From Parasponia andersonii (Eukaryota; Streptophyta; Magnoliopsida; Rosales; Cannabaceae): a stretch of DNA of 64,000 bases. The stretch's first letter is position 1; each line of letters opens with the position of its first letter. The stretch lies in assembly GCA_002914805.1 (NCBI GenBank), contig JXTB01000154.1, positions 344,267-408,266 of the forward strand, read 5' to 3'. The notes under the pieces were generated by a model. The model was not told the DNA's origin. It saw only the letters and a list, made by a program, of their open reading frames with translations, and made no database searches. Of the stretch, positions 10,440 to 22,792 are shown piece after piece. The position numbers and the translations under genes were made by a program.

Positions 10440-12600
10440 TGTCATGACCTAAAATCTGGGCCAGTGGCAGAAGGAGAATTTCACAAAGGTGGGAAATTCT
10501 TTTATTTATTTGAAAAGTGTCACAAGTTCTAGTTTTTATAAAACGGTCCATTTAAATAAAATAATTGGAATTTCATTCAGTGAACCATTCCCACAGTTCG
10601 TATACACCATTAAATATAGATCGAATAATTATTTAAAAATACGAAATCAAATATAATTCCAAGCAACATCATCATCTACAACGAAATTCAAATCCCAGAA
10701 TGGCATACATAGGTTCACAAACAAAATAGAAAGTAGTAATCTTAGTTCAATGCTAACGAAAAACTCAAATAATCCAAACATCACTACAACAACCTTCTAG
10801 CATTACTAAGAAACGAACTACAATCAAGATGACCTCTTACTCCTCTTGATTACCGAGATCGCACTGGACACCACCTGAGAAAGAAAGTAGGAGGGGTGAG
10901 CATAAAATATCCAGTAGGAAAAACAATTACCCAGTCGAAAATATTTTAGTGATGGAGAATCCTTGCATGGTTAGTTTAGTCCAAAACATACATATATATA
11001 TAATTCAAACCGGAAATCCATATATATATAAAAGCAGCATAATCAAAACTATTCAATTCATATATACAAATGACACAAATCAACCTATACCCATGAGCTC
11101 TCATCCTCTCATCTGTGGAAACTCAGGAGATGATGGCACTAAGTATGTCTAATAGCCTGTCTGACACCTAAGCCCATACCCGAAGGAGACACCCGTGTGT
11201 CGCCTACCAAACCTGGAGGGGCAACCAAATTACCTACGCCTGCCAAATAGAGAGGTAATCAGAAGTAACAAAACCCCGCGTGGGTTTACAGACTCTACAT
11301 CGACGGTGGGGCATACTGCACCACTCTATAAACTCACGATGCTAACACGGTACTCATGTATGTTCCTATGACACGTGCAATACAGAACTAAAGTGTGAAA
11401 ATAATTATGCTCTAGTTTTTTGATAAAATCAGCATACTAGGTTTTTATAGAAAAACGGGTAGCATAATGGCCCTATTTTTAATATATGCAAAATAACCTA
11501 CATTCAGAAAATTCCCAAAGTAATACAGTATATATCTCATACAACTAATTCCCATCACAGATATTTAAATAGTCTAGAAATCACATTTGTTCTCATATGT
11601 TGCAGAAAGTAAGTTTTATTCGAAAACGATATAAAACAGAGGTAATTGAATCCCTACCTCACTCGAATAGCAATATCACGCTATTGAATCCTCAAGGTAT
11701 CGTTGACGATCGCCTGGAGGGTCGGGAACCAATTCTAAGCCCTCGATCATCCTCTTGCGAAAAACCAACTTCTCACTAGAGCTTCAATTCCACAAATGGA
11801 CCTCTTTGCTGAATTCCTAGTACCCAAAACAACTAGGTTAGACATATAACTTATCCAATTCGGGTCCGAACTCACACAGGGCCGGTGACACATAAACCGA
11901 GACAAATCTCGACCGTCCGATCTCGATTTCCGTGCTGGTCACCAAACATAAGCAATATATATATATTAAACTTCTCCATTTTTCGAGTACAATCCAAAAA
12001 TGACAACAAAAACACAATCCAACGGCTGGATCAAAAAGTCAAACTTAAACTCAAAATGTCCAAAAATGGTAGCTTTCAATTTGGGCAAAATGGGGTTGAA
12101 ATATATATACCTTGATGATCCTTGCGATGAGACGAATCCAACAAGACTAGTTGGAGGTCGAATGGTGGATAGAATCGTCGCCGGCGGTCAAAAATCCGAT
12201 TCGAGCCTTTTGGTGCTTTTCCGACATTGCAGGCAGCGGCGGCGACTGGAGACGGGCGGCAGAGCTTCAGCGTCGCACGGGGAGGCTTCACCAATCGGTT
12301 GCACGGGCAGACGACGGCGGCAGCGGCTCCTGCGATGGTCTGACGTTGACGGGCGAAAGGGTCCGAGAGAGAGAGAGAGAGAAATGAGGGTGAACAGGCC
12401 ACGTGGCCTGTTTTGTGTGGGCTGTGCAATTTTTTCAAAAATTATACATAAGTCCGCAAATTTCAAATCTTTATCAATTTAGTTCCCCAAAAATTACAAT
12501 TTAGTCCTTTTACACAAAACCTTTGCAAATTAATCCTCCAATATTATATCCAGAAAATTGGTAAAATGTTCAAATTACCCTCGAAAATTCCGGAATTTTA
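10440..12600 (+). mobile_element. LTR-like sequence, probable solo LTR of a Ty3/gypsy element
   Basis: The stretch starts TGTCATGACCTAAAATCTGG, the form common at the start of plant Ty3/gypsy LTRs. It ends in a region of phrases such as TTTAGTCCTTTTACAC and AAATTACCCTCGAAAATTCC that usually lies near the end of such LTRs. Between them are phrases such as GAAAGTAGGAGGGGTGAGCA and a GC-rich block at 12120-12400 that contains a GA microsatellite and CACGTGGCCTG. No pol sequence is present. The right boundary and a target duplication were not found, so the call rests on pattern and the length is approximate. Confidence 0.5.
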
Positions 12601-13999
12601 TAGCTTCCGTAAATGCATACTGAAAAAAAAAGAATTGTATAAAAACTTTTGATCCAAGAAGTATTTAGAATTAATTGGCTATAGCTTCGCACGTTAAAAA
12701 TAAAAATAGAGCTAAAGAAGTAGTGGAACAAAACTAGTACGTAGTCGACTCGTGGGTTCATGTAAATTGTTATCAAACTCAGCAACAAAGCTCTATTTCA
12801 TATTTTCAACTTGCATTGCATAAATTTTACTCGAGGATTCACGTTATTAATCAGGGGCATTATTAATTTGTGAAAATTAGACTAATACTTCTGTTTTTCA
12901 ACAAATTTGGATACATAAAGAAGATATAAACTCGCTGTAACGCCCATAATCAAATATGAGAGGAAATATAAATCATTTTCAAAATTTGACCTTTTCTTTT
13001 AAAATGAAAAATTCGAACTTTTTAGCTTGCCCTCTCATCTCCAATTTTCACAAACTTAACTGTGGTTGAAAAACCATATTAAGTTTGCAGGATTGTACTT
13101 GAGAGCTGTAGAATATCAGGTTCAAGTCTCTCAAACCCATGCCTGAATTGGAGGAGTATATCAAAACCCTAATCGTCCCTCTTATACTTTTTGGTTCCAC
13201 CCTCATAATCAATAGCCAGCTCCTTGCCATTATTGAGAGCCACGGTTTTCCTAAATATTGGCCCTCTTTGCTTCTAAAACTTGATCTCCAGCCTCCAAAA
13301 GTGTGGCAAAGCTCTAATTATGCCTCTATTAACGGTAACGATGGTATGAAAGAAGAGATTTTGAGGTGGGTTGGATGAAAAATATGAGGAATAAAACGTG
13401 TATATGGTTTATTTTACAATAGTGACATGGCAATATGGATAAGTTTCGATAAAATTTATAGAAGAGTTCCTCTTATCGATACGAGGGCATTAGTTGGTCC
13501 CCTAAGAATTTTCACTAATTACTTACATAAGAAAAATTTGGAGGCAACGATTATTGTACTAATTTTTTTTAATTTAATATTTTTATAGAGCTGGAAAGCT
13601 GATATACTTTTCAATTTAAATGAGGAGTAGAGCTCAACACTAGGGTATGAAAAAAGTCCTATAGCTGTCAAATGTGTTATGTACATCGGTACAATCTATC
13701 TAAGTTTAATCCTAAAGGTATTAGAAAGATGATAGTACCATATCATGCGAGTCCATAAACCAATAACTCTAGCCTAATATGCACATATTACTCTTACATA
13801 TTGAGTCGTGGCATGTATTTGGGGGTATTTTCATCTATAACATTTTAATTTATTAAAAATATATAAGTTTGATTATATTTTTTCATAAAGAAAAAATTAC
13901 TAAAATGAAAAAATTGACCCCCAGAGTGCTACATAACCTAATTTCTGACAAATTTGGAAATGCCAACACATTTTTAAGTCCAAGTAGGCCTTGGAGGTC
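12601..13999. other. Intergenic stretch, no gene supported
   Basis: A 79-codon open frame (13139-13378) is present but resembles no family that I recognise and has no supporting context. Nothing else stands out. Confidence 0.4.
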
Positions 14000-14393
14000 T
14001 GTACGCTCTAATTCAATATGGGATATACTCTAGGAAGATCATGAGTATTTAAGTGGTAATCTATGAGTCCAAAAGTACCTTAAAGATAATATTTTTGAAT
14101 GAGACCTGGTAGTATTACATTTGGTATTCATAGCCAACCTACTCCAGATCTATGTAGGCCTTGGAAAACTATCACAGATCGTAATCATGGTAAATATAGA
14201 CCTACCTATATAGATTATATATGGGCTTTTGAATATAGACCCCCTTAGCGAGAACGCAAGGCTCCTAAAAAGTGGAGTATGTAATGCCCTAATCTCATAT
14301 TGGGTATAATCAAGGAAGATTGTGGGCATTTAAGTGATGGTCCATAAACTACTTTTAAGCTAATACTTTTAGGTGATATCTGGTGGTGTTACA
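14000..14393 (+). mobile_element. Complete TRIM (terminal-repeat retrotransposon in miniature)
   Basis: Two direct terminal repeats lie at 14000-14119 (TGTACGCTCTAATTC...GTATTACA) and 14280-14393 (TGTAATGCCCTAATCTC...GGTGTTACA). Both begin TG and end CA. Directly after the first is TTGGTATTCATAGCC, close to the TGGTATCAGAGC primer-binding site for initiator methionine tRNA. Before the second is a purine-rich AAAAAGTGGAG tract. A perfect 5-bp target duplication AGGTC flanks the element (13995-13999 and 14394-14398). Total length is 394 bp with about 160 bp of internal non-coding sequence. These together identify a TRIM; its autonomous partner is not in the window. Confidence 0.9.
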
Positions 14394-14398
14394 AGGTC

Positions 14399-15397
14399 AA
14401 GAGAAAAGAACATGGATAGGACTAACTTTAGCTGAAATAATTTTCCGCAATTTTTTTTCAAAAATAACATTCTTAGGAGTGTCACTGTCATTTTGACCAA
14501 TGGTCAAAAACTTCCTAACTATAAAAAAGTCCTAAGTAATTTTCATAGTCAATAAACTCTTGACCTATGGTCAAAGAGTTCTTAACACTTCTAAAAATGT
14601 GACTTTTAGAAAAATGTACAAAAAAATTATTTTGGCCCAAATTAGTCATATCCATGTCATTTTCTCGTAGATTAATTCTTGATTTTTGGGATTGGGTCTC
14701 TTGGAAGAATGTCTAAATTTTTAGGGCTCTTCAAGTGAATATTAGTTTTATTAAATTCTTTTGCAAAATAAATAATTAAATTAGTTCTCATATATATATA
14801 TTTATCACATATCAAATGTACACAATATAAAAACTTATATAAATATCCATTTAGCTATAAAAAAATATTTATTAAAATGAAGGGTAAAAAAAATACCATT
14901 TATTACAATTTCTCTTGATTTTTAACGAAAAGTTCAATTGTAAGCAAGTAGCTGGTCCCAAAAAAAAATGATTTAAAGCTTAATAAAATAAATAAATTGA
15001 TAAAAAGAAAGTTTGCATGAAATAATAAAAAATAACATAACACCAGCTAGAGATTTTTGCATCAATGTGTTTTAGATTAGACCTCGTGCTCCGATCAATT
15101 AACGAGACCAGTGATTAATTAAAACAAAGTAGAAAATAGTTGAGGTTAAGGTTAGATGGCCACTATATTATGTGTCACATTTCGAAATATCAATGAGCCG
15201 TCAAGATAAAAAATGACACTTCCCATGATGTCCTTACTACGTTAGTGACTATGAAAATGATTCACTTAGTATACATAAGTGTAAGAATTATCACAATATT
15301 GTTTACGTGTCGAAGTTTTGATGGTTGATCAATATAAAAAATGACACTTCTCACAACATCTTTGCCATGTTTGCGGCTACAAGGATAACATACTTAC

Positions 15398-15428
<31 letters not shown>

Positions 15429-15560
15429 GGGTTCCTTTGAAGAATACTCTTTCTACATAGTGTTTTTGAAGAAATACCCTCATCTTCATAGTTTTTTGGT
15501 TTCTATACTTTTTAAGGAAAAATTTGATTTTGAAGACCAATATGCCCTTTAAAATGCTTT
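14399..15560. other. Intergenic stretch with (AAT)n microsatellite
   Basis: No gene is seen. An (AAT)n repeat lies at about 15399-15428. Two related strings, one near 15170-15250 and one near 15290-15375 (both with AAAAAATGACACTTC), mark an old local duplication of about 130 bp. Confidence 0.5.
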
Positions 15561-15869
15561 AATATGTCAATTTGTCTTCATCTTCTTCCCTAGGCCCGTA
15601 CCAGTCTTCTTTTCTCCCCCACCGTTCTCGTACTACTCTTCTCCCTCACAATTATCATTTAATTTCAACCAAAGCTTGAAGTCACTAGAAAAGTCCCGAG
15701 TTTTGCACTTTAACAAAGAAAAACAAGGTTCTCTTTTTCAAGATTCAAGTCTCTAATGAAGTAAGTAGAAGATATTTCTTTGCTATTAATCTTTTTTTGC
15801 TAATATGAGTTTGATTTGTGATTAGAAGTTATTTTACAATAGGACTTGAAACTATAGTGTAAAATAGAA

Positions 15870-16560
15870 AGTACTAGCTCAATTTTTGAGCTTGAAAACT
15901 AATAAACTGGAAACTAGGTTATGAAATAATAAGTTTTACTACAAAGTAGAAACATAGATCTGGATAGATATGACTGTCTAATATCTAGACAGATTGTCTC
16001 AAACATGACAAATTGTATAATATCAACTTCACTTCATAGCATTATCGAGTATTGTTTGAACAATTCTATAGAAGAAACCTAAATCTGGATAGACATATCT
16101 GTCTAATTTCTAGATAGACTATCTAGAACATGACAAATTATACAATATCGACTCTATTTGACATTATTGTCGAGTCTTGTTTGAATAATTGCACATCTAT
16201 GCTCTCGACACTATATCGACAATGTTAGACATAATTGTCAAGACATAGACCAATAATTGTTGTCTGGGTACTAGATACTATCTTGATTATGCTAGATGCA
16301 TTGTCTATTATTCTCGACACTCCTGTAGAACAACTAGACACCAATGTCGAGATGATATCCCAAGTATAAAAAAGTTATGTCTAGCAACTAGATACTAGTG
16401 TCTAGCAATAAAAGACACATGTCTAACTATTAGAAATATATGTCTAACTACTAGGAATACATGTCTAACTACTAGAAATATATATCTAGCAACTAAATAC
16501 ACATATCTAGTCACTAACACATATCAAATTTAACTAAATTTATTATTTTATATTTGCTAA
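15870..16560. repeat. Left flank of MULE, rich in GTCTA / TAGAC motifs
   Basis: Repeated short phrases such as CTAGACAGATTGTCTC, TCTAGATAGACTATCTAG and TGTCTAACTACTAGAAATA occur through this block. The motif type, AGAC paired with GTCT, is shared with the array at 19480-20820 on the other side of the transposase pseudogene, so both are read as sub-terminal parts of one element. Confidence 0.55.
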
Positions 16561-16616
16561 TTTATATTTATTCCTTTCATTTGTAATTTATTATTTGTTC
16601 AGGTATATCATCAACG

Positions 16617-19240
16617 CTCATAATCATATTATATGATAGTGTTTTCAAAAAAAAACAAAGGTTCTTGGAATTAGAACATAAAGAGACAACAATTAAGATG
16701 CATTGTGGTTAAACTGAACATAATTTTCAAGTAGCTAGAAGATGAGATATATCAAACTATAGAAATCAACAATGATGTCTTTGATATAGAATTGAGTTAC
16801 AAGTCAAATATAGCAATAGGTATTGTTCCAATAGCTATAGAAAATAATAAAAGTGTTATGGCTTTCATTTGTTGACAGAAGAAAGATAATATTCCACTAT
16901 GTGTGACATTGGTAAGAAAGTCAAGAAATGTAGCTTGTAAAGAAGCATTTATTTTGAGGCTTAATTATATAACAAATCTAAGAGAAGATAATGATGAAAT
17001 GCATTATGGATGGAAAGATGTCATAAATAAGGATGGTGGTGGTGGTGGTGATGGTGACGATGAGGAAGAGGAGGGAATGGGAGGAAGAAAAAGAGGAGGA
17101 TGATAATGATGATGATAATAATGATGTTGATGATGATATTGATGGTGATGATGATGATGATGAGGAGGAGGAGGAGGACAACGATAATAAAAATAGAAAT
17201 AATAATGAGGTCGCACTTTTTATTGAGCCAGATATTAACAACATAAATCAAGAAGACCCATATGTAGACATATATAAATATTAATGGGGTATATATAAAT
17301 ATTGTTCCTAATGTTGCTCTTGAGTCTTGTTCTGCTCAGGAAAACTATGACTCACTGATATAAGAAATAGAATTGTCTTCACTTTCTCGCATGTGCACTT
17401 CTGAGGCTCAACCTATTCGTAGTGGAGTGACAAAAATAGGTAGCACATCAAACTCAATTGTATCATTGATTGTTGACGAAGATTACTTTACAATTGGTCA
17501 ATATTTTATTAATAAGAAGGAGTTAAAGAGTAAACTACATATGCTTGCTATACAAAAGAACTTTGAATTCAAAGTGAAGAAATCAGACAAAACTTTATTG
17601 GTGTTAATTCATGCAATGAAGTCATACGCCACTAATTTCTTTGTTATTTGTAAGCACTTAAATGAGCATACTTATTCCTTAATAATGCATAAGAATCATC
17701 ATCGACAAGCAAGTAGTTCTATAATTGAAGACCATATGAAATCAAGATATAAAGGTATGAAAGTTGGTCTAACTCCAAGTCAACTAGTCAATGATTTGCA
17801 CATTGGTCTTGGAGTGAAGTGTACTTACTAGAAGACTTGGCATGCAAGGGCATGCACATAAGCTTTTTAGGGATGATTCGAAAACAAGTTATAGTAAGCT
17901 CCTATTATATTTGTACATGCTTCAGAAGACAAATCCTAGTACATACACTAGAATCGCACTTTATGCAAATAAGAAGTTTAAATATTTATTTATGTCTTTG
18001 GGTGTATCCATTAAAAGTTTTTACTATATGATGAAAGTCATATCCTTAGATGGAAGTTTTTCGAGATTTGAATTTGGAGTACTATGCTTATTGCAAGCGC
18101 ACAAGATGGAAATTTTTAAATTTATCCTATTACTTTTGGTATTGTTGATTCTGAGAATAATAATTCTTGGAAATAGTTTATGACCAAATTACAAGATCAA
18201 ATACCCGATACCAAAGCCTTAGTGTTTATAGACTGACACAAAAGCATAGCAAGAGCAATTGTGAAAACTTTTCCGTTTGTATATCATGGAGTTTGTATGT
18301 GGCACTTGGGACAGAATATCAAGAAAGATTTTAGGAGTGGTGATTTTAAATATTTTTTTGAATACATAATAGTGTATAGAGTGTCAAAATTTAGGACTCT
18401 ATTTTGATAAGCTTTCTTATAAGCATCAAATTGTCACAAGTTACCTTGAGGTTAAGAAGTGTGAACGTTGGTCAAGGGCTCATTTTCCAAGTAATTGATA
18501 CAATATTATGACCAACGACAATTCAAAATCATTGAACGGTGCTTTCAATGAAGCCCGAGCATGGCCAATAGTTGCTTTACTAGGGCAAATAAGGAATATG
18601 CTAGGTGCTTAGTTCTATGAATGTCATATGGAAGTAGAAAATGTAAGTATCCAGTTACAGATGAAGCCAAAATAATTATGAAAAAAAAAAGTTTATCTAG
18701 TCATGCAATATGAGGGTTATTCTAGTTAATCAGTTTGAGTTTGATGTCAAAGATGAAGTACTTGATGGGCTTGTTAATTTTGAAGAACTAAGTTGTAGTT
18801 GTCGAGAGTTTGACATCGACAAAATTCCATGTGCACATGTTATAGCTACAACGCAATATTGAAGTATAGATGTGTATATTCTATGCTTCGAATTTTATAA
18901 GACTAACTATTGCTGGATGACATATATAGAATCTGTTTATCCTATACCTCAAGAAAAAGACTAAGATGTGCCAGAGGCAATAAGGGCTATAATTGTTAAC
19001 TCATCAGATAAGAAATCTCAGAGAAAGAGACCTAAGACAAAAAAAATCGTTCCATAAGAGAGTTTTTGAAGAAGAAAAAAAAACTTCAACTAAAGATTCA
19101 GAAAAATAAAAGAGAAAGAAATCTGTCGAGGCTCCACTAAAAAGGAAAAAAAAGTGCTTAAATTGTGGAATCTATAGACACAACAAAACTTCATATAAAA
19201 ACACCATGATTTCCCCAATAAATAGTCCTAATGTGTACTA
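16617..19240 (+). pseudogene. MuDR-like (MULE) transposase, degenerate
   Basis: The order of pieces is that of a MULE transposase. An N-terminal part lies at 16795-17020 (LCVTLVRKSRNV-like frame), followed by an acidic low-complexity linker. The DNA-binding domain is at 17478-17740, with GQYFINKKELKSKLHMLAIQ and KNFEFKVKKSDKT. The catalytic region at about 17842-18330 contains KYLFMSLGVSIKSFY, VISLDGSFS (first Asp) and YHGVCMWHLGQNIK. A SWIM zinc finger at 18794-18842 reads CSCREFDIDKIPCAHV, and a C-terminal zinc knuckle at 19153-19200 has its last Cys changed to Tyr. Stops (for example 18174-18176) and frameshifts break it in at least five places. The family call is firm; activity is excluded. 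Confidence 0.9.
17030..17195. repeat. GGT/GAT/GAG low-complexity run
   Basis: Trinucleotide-like runs encode Gly then Asp/Glu stretches in the plus frames. They form the acidic linker of the MULE pseudogene. Long open frames on either strand here are by-products of the repeat. Confidence 0.85.
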
Positions 19241-19479
19241 AATATTATCATTGTCTTTCTTGTCTTAATGATTATAGTTTGTTTGAAATTGTATTTGTTA
19301 ATGTTTTTGGAAGTTTAATGTACTTTATTGAGTTTGTAATGCCATGTATTAAGTTTGTAATGTCATGAGTTTCTACTTAAGTTCCACAGTGTTGTGCTAG
19401 ATGACCTCGTCAAGTTACTAGATAGAATGGTTGGTATACTAACAATCATGTCTGGGTGATCGAGAACCTATACTTTAGT

Positions 19480-20820
19480 GACAAATTTAATTCTATTATA
19501 CTTAGTGTCTAGTGGATAAATAATTTATCTGGAAAACTAAACAATTTATCCAGCTAGACAATAATGACTTATAGTAATGAATATATTAGTGACTAAGTTT
19601 CTACTAGTAATGAAAAGAAGTAGTGACTATGTTTACAGAACTCACTAATTTTATAATTATATTGTATTTAATTTGGTCTATATCAAATTTTATTCCATTA
19701 TACTTAGTGTCTATTAGGTAGACGATTCAACTGGAGAGCTAGACACTAGTGTCCATAAGATAGATAATTTGTTTGGAACGATAGACAATGTTGTCTATCA
19801 CATAGATAGCTTATCTGGAAAGATCGACAATATTGTCTAGTAGATAGATAACTTGTCTGCAAAGATAAATAAAAATATCTATCCGATAGATAACTTATCT
19901 AGAATACTAGATAAAAGTGTTTATCAGATAGACAGCTTGTCTGAAAAACCTGACAATAGTGTCTCGTAGAAAGGCAATGTGTCTGGAAAATTAGACAATA
20001 GTATCTATCCAATAGATAGCTTATGTAAAAAGCCAGACAAAAACGTCTATCAAATAGATAACTTGTCTGGAAAGCAAGATAACTAATGTCTAATAGCTAG
20101 ACTCCTTATTTAGAAAGCTCAAAGTTGTGATTAAATTTCCAATAGTAATAGTGACATATTCTCATATAATAATGATGATAATTCAAAACTCACTAATTTT
20201 AATTTAATATATTTATTACTCATTATACATAGTTATTGAGTTTATAATTTGGAAGAACATAGTTGTGACTAAATTTTTAATAGTAATGGTGACATAATTT
20301 TATTATAGTAGCGATAATAATTCAACTTACTAATTTTGTAATTTAATATAGTATACTTATTATATATTATTTTAATAGTAATGGTGATATATTCTCATTA
20401 TATAGTAACTAAGTTTCTAATAGTAATAAACAAATTAGTAAGTAAATTTATAAAACTCATTAATTTTGTAATTATATTATATTAGTTTGGTTTATGTCAA
20501 ATTTTATTCTATTATAGTTAGTATCTAGTGATAGACAGCGTATTTGGAAAGCTCAACAACATTGTCTAGTAGATAGATAATTTGTCTAGAAAGCTAAACA
20601 ATAGAATTTACCCAATAGACAGCTTATTTAGAATGCTAGACAAAAATATCTATCGGATAGACAGTTGTCTGAAAAGGTTGATAATAATGTCTCACAGATA
20701 GACAATATATCTAAAATGCTAGACAATAGTGTCTACTCAATAGATATCTTATCTGGCAAGCTCGACCAAAGTGTCTATCAGATAAACAGCTTATCTGGAA
20801 ACCTATCTAATATAGTAAAA
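19480..20820. repeat. Array of AGACA...TGTCT dyads with larger duplication
   Basis: Blocks at about 19684-20100 and 20506-20815 consist of imperfect units of about 40 bp built from AGACAATAGTGTCT and AGACAGCTTGTCT, each a short inverted repeat. A shorter piece starts near 19483. The three blocks start with the same phrase (AATTTTATTCTATTATA-like then TTAGTGTCTA), and the sequence before the second and third blocks is also similar, so the array grew by duplication of an approximately 820-bp unit. It lies between the MULE transposase and the Ulp1-like remnant. A role as transposase binding sites is inference. Confidence 0.75.
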
Positions 20821-20990
20821 TGTCCTTGAATTCTTAAGAAAATATATGGCTATATAAACTTGGCCATATATAATACCAAAACATGTTTTCTAATATACAA
20901 ATGAAAACAATCCAATCTCTACTAACATAACCAATCAGTGTTCATTCTAACAAAATAGTGATATAACTTCTACCCTAAATACCATGGATC

Positions 20991-21560
20991 CTAATCTCTG
21001 CTATAAATTTTACAAGCCATCTTATTTCGAAATAGACCAATATTATTATCATTAACGTCATATAAGTCAAATCTATTTATATAGAATTCGATATGCTTGA
21101 TGGCGTAGATTCCACAGTCCCCACTGCATAGAAATAAAGGAAGTTAAATTTGATTCAAGAAATATAACTACAATAACAAATTTATAAGTTTATGTACCTT
21201 TGGTAGTTTTGAAAAATGTTAGGCCTCTAATATATTCAAATGGCTCAGGTATCTTGTGAAGATACTTACAAAACTCACCGCTTTGGTGCATCAAGTATGG
21301 TATCATCATAATAAATGGCTCGAAATAATGCTCCAAGTTATCATCAAAAACACACTTACAGTTGGAATTAAATACCAAAATCTTCCATTTGTCTAACTGT
21401 ATAGCTATAGACATCCAATACTTTTTTTTCTTTGTTCAATAGTGTGGATAGTGTGGATATTCTTCCAATCCTTGCCTCTCAATAGCTTCATACCATTAAC
21501 ATAGTTAATAAATTCTGGTTTAAAAACATAACTTTTGTAATATCTGAGTTCAGAAAGTAT
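20991..21560 (-). pseudogene. Ulp1-like (peptidase C48) remnant, probably MULE-carried
   Basis: On the minus strand three pieces follow one another. 21415-21560 reads YYKSYVFKPEFINYVNGM and ends KYW at the position of the family's HW motif. About 21203-21414 reads WMSIAIQLDKWKILVFNSNC then LEHYFEPFIMMIPYLM. 20991-21123, after an AG acceptor, reads GDCGIYAIKHIEFYINRFDL and ends at a stop. This is the His...Asp...GDCG layout of Ulp1/SENP-like cysteine peptidases. The nucleophile Cys remains, but the catalytic His is Tyr and the Asp is Asn, and the last two pieces do not join in frame at the obvious splice sites. Ulp1-like genes are known passengers of some plant MULEs. Confidence 0.7.
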
Positions 21561-22480
21561 GTCTAATGGATATAAACGGTTAGTTTTGATACAAGCTCAT
21601 AAATAGAAGCTATTTTAAGATTTGAAAAAGAGTTTACATGAACCAAAATTGTTATTCAACTATTTTCAAAGTACAAAAGTCTATTCGTATATTGAATTAA
21701 CTTTCAAATCATATTGAGTCAATCTTAGAGCATTCATTGAGCATTATTCTCAAATCGCCTAAGCTAAAATTATATTTATAACTTTTGAGAGGAAAGTTTG
21801 TGAGTGTGTTCACTTTTATTTTAAAAAATTATTAAGTGTAAGGTGAGGTTATCACCAAAGTCATAAATAATCTGTGCATAGGTGAGGTTACTACTAGAGT
21901 TTAAATAACTCGATTTAGGTGAGGTTACTACCGGAGTCTAAACAACTCGAGTGTAGATGAGGTTGTCACCAGAGTCTAAGCAACCCATAAGTTGGTGAGG
22001 TTGATACCATTGTCTAAACAATCCGGTATAGGTAAGATTGTTATCGGAGTCTAAATAATCTATGGTTAGGCAAAATAGAGCCGAATTTAAGACTATTGTA
22101 AAGGTTGGGTGAGCCTAAGAAAAATTCACTCTGTTTATACAAGGGTCGGTCCATAATCTTGATCCAATAATGGAAAGCTCGAAGCAAGTTGCCGAGAGTC
22201 AGGGACGTAGACAAACCGTCGTATTTGTCGAATCTCGTAAAAACTAAACTTGCATTTTTCTATTCCTATACTCTTTACTTTATTGCAAACTATTTGATTA
22301 TATATTAGATATTTAGTGCGTTTAATTTACTTGGTATTATCGCTATATGTTTGATATTATTGTTTATTTAGCATAAAAGTTTCAAAATAGTAATTTGTTA
22401 TTTTACATAGTTCAAAAGGTTCTTAAACAGTTTTAAAGCTCAATTCAGTTCCCTTCTTAGATGGTCAATCTTGGGCTAAT
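21561..22480 (+). mobile_element. Copia LTR-like sequence with GTGAGGTT minisatellite
   Basis: At 21843-22050 a unit of about 35-41 bp, of type GGTGAGGTTACTACCGGAGT, repeats five or six times. It is followed by GCTCGAAGCAAGTTGCCGAG, GACGTAG, AATCTCGTAAAAACT and TTTCTATTCCTATACTC, in the order found near the 3' end of Copia (Tork/Angela-like) LTRs. TATAAATAG-like sequence occurs near 21598. No coding region, boundaries or target duplication were identified, so the span is approximate. Confidence 0.5.
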
Positions 22481-22792
22481 ACGAATAGAGAAACTTGGTA
22501 TCCATAGATCAGAAAAGTATAGATATTAAACCCTACATACAAAATAACTTATAAAACAAGTTAGAAATATGCAAATAGAAAAAAATGGTATAAAAGTAGA
22601 ACAAGGATATAAAAAAGGATTAATGGGCTTGGAGTATACAAGAGAATTAATATGCACAGAATTAATATGCGCTTAGAAATAAGACACATGCAAAAACACC
22701 TAAGTCTATATAAATATTTATAGATATACCAATACTAGAAGCTTATTAACCAAGTTCTATACATGTGTGAATATATATAAAGTTGTATGTAT

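Noticed and set aside
12000-12482. 160-codon plus frame and 120-codon minus frame
   Set aside because: They lie in the GC-rich part of an LTR-like repeat, are open on both strands and match no protein family.
13100-13140. GGTTCAAGTCTC string resembling a tRNA T-arm
   Set aside because: No acceptor stem, anticodon arm or D-arm can be formed around it.
13048-13378. Short frames on both strands
   Set aside because: No family resemblance, no splice context and overlapping open frames on opposite strands.
16978-17284. Several overlapping poly-Ser, poly-His and poly-Asp frames
   Set aside because: They are trinucleotide-repeat artefacts inside the MULE pseudogene linker.
19684-20815. CRISPR-like appearance of regularly spaced repeats
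   Set aside because: Units are imperfect, contiguous and themselves dyads, with no distinct spacers; this is plant nuclear DNA within a MULE.
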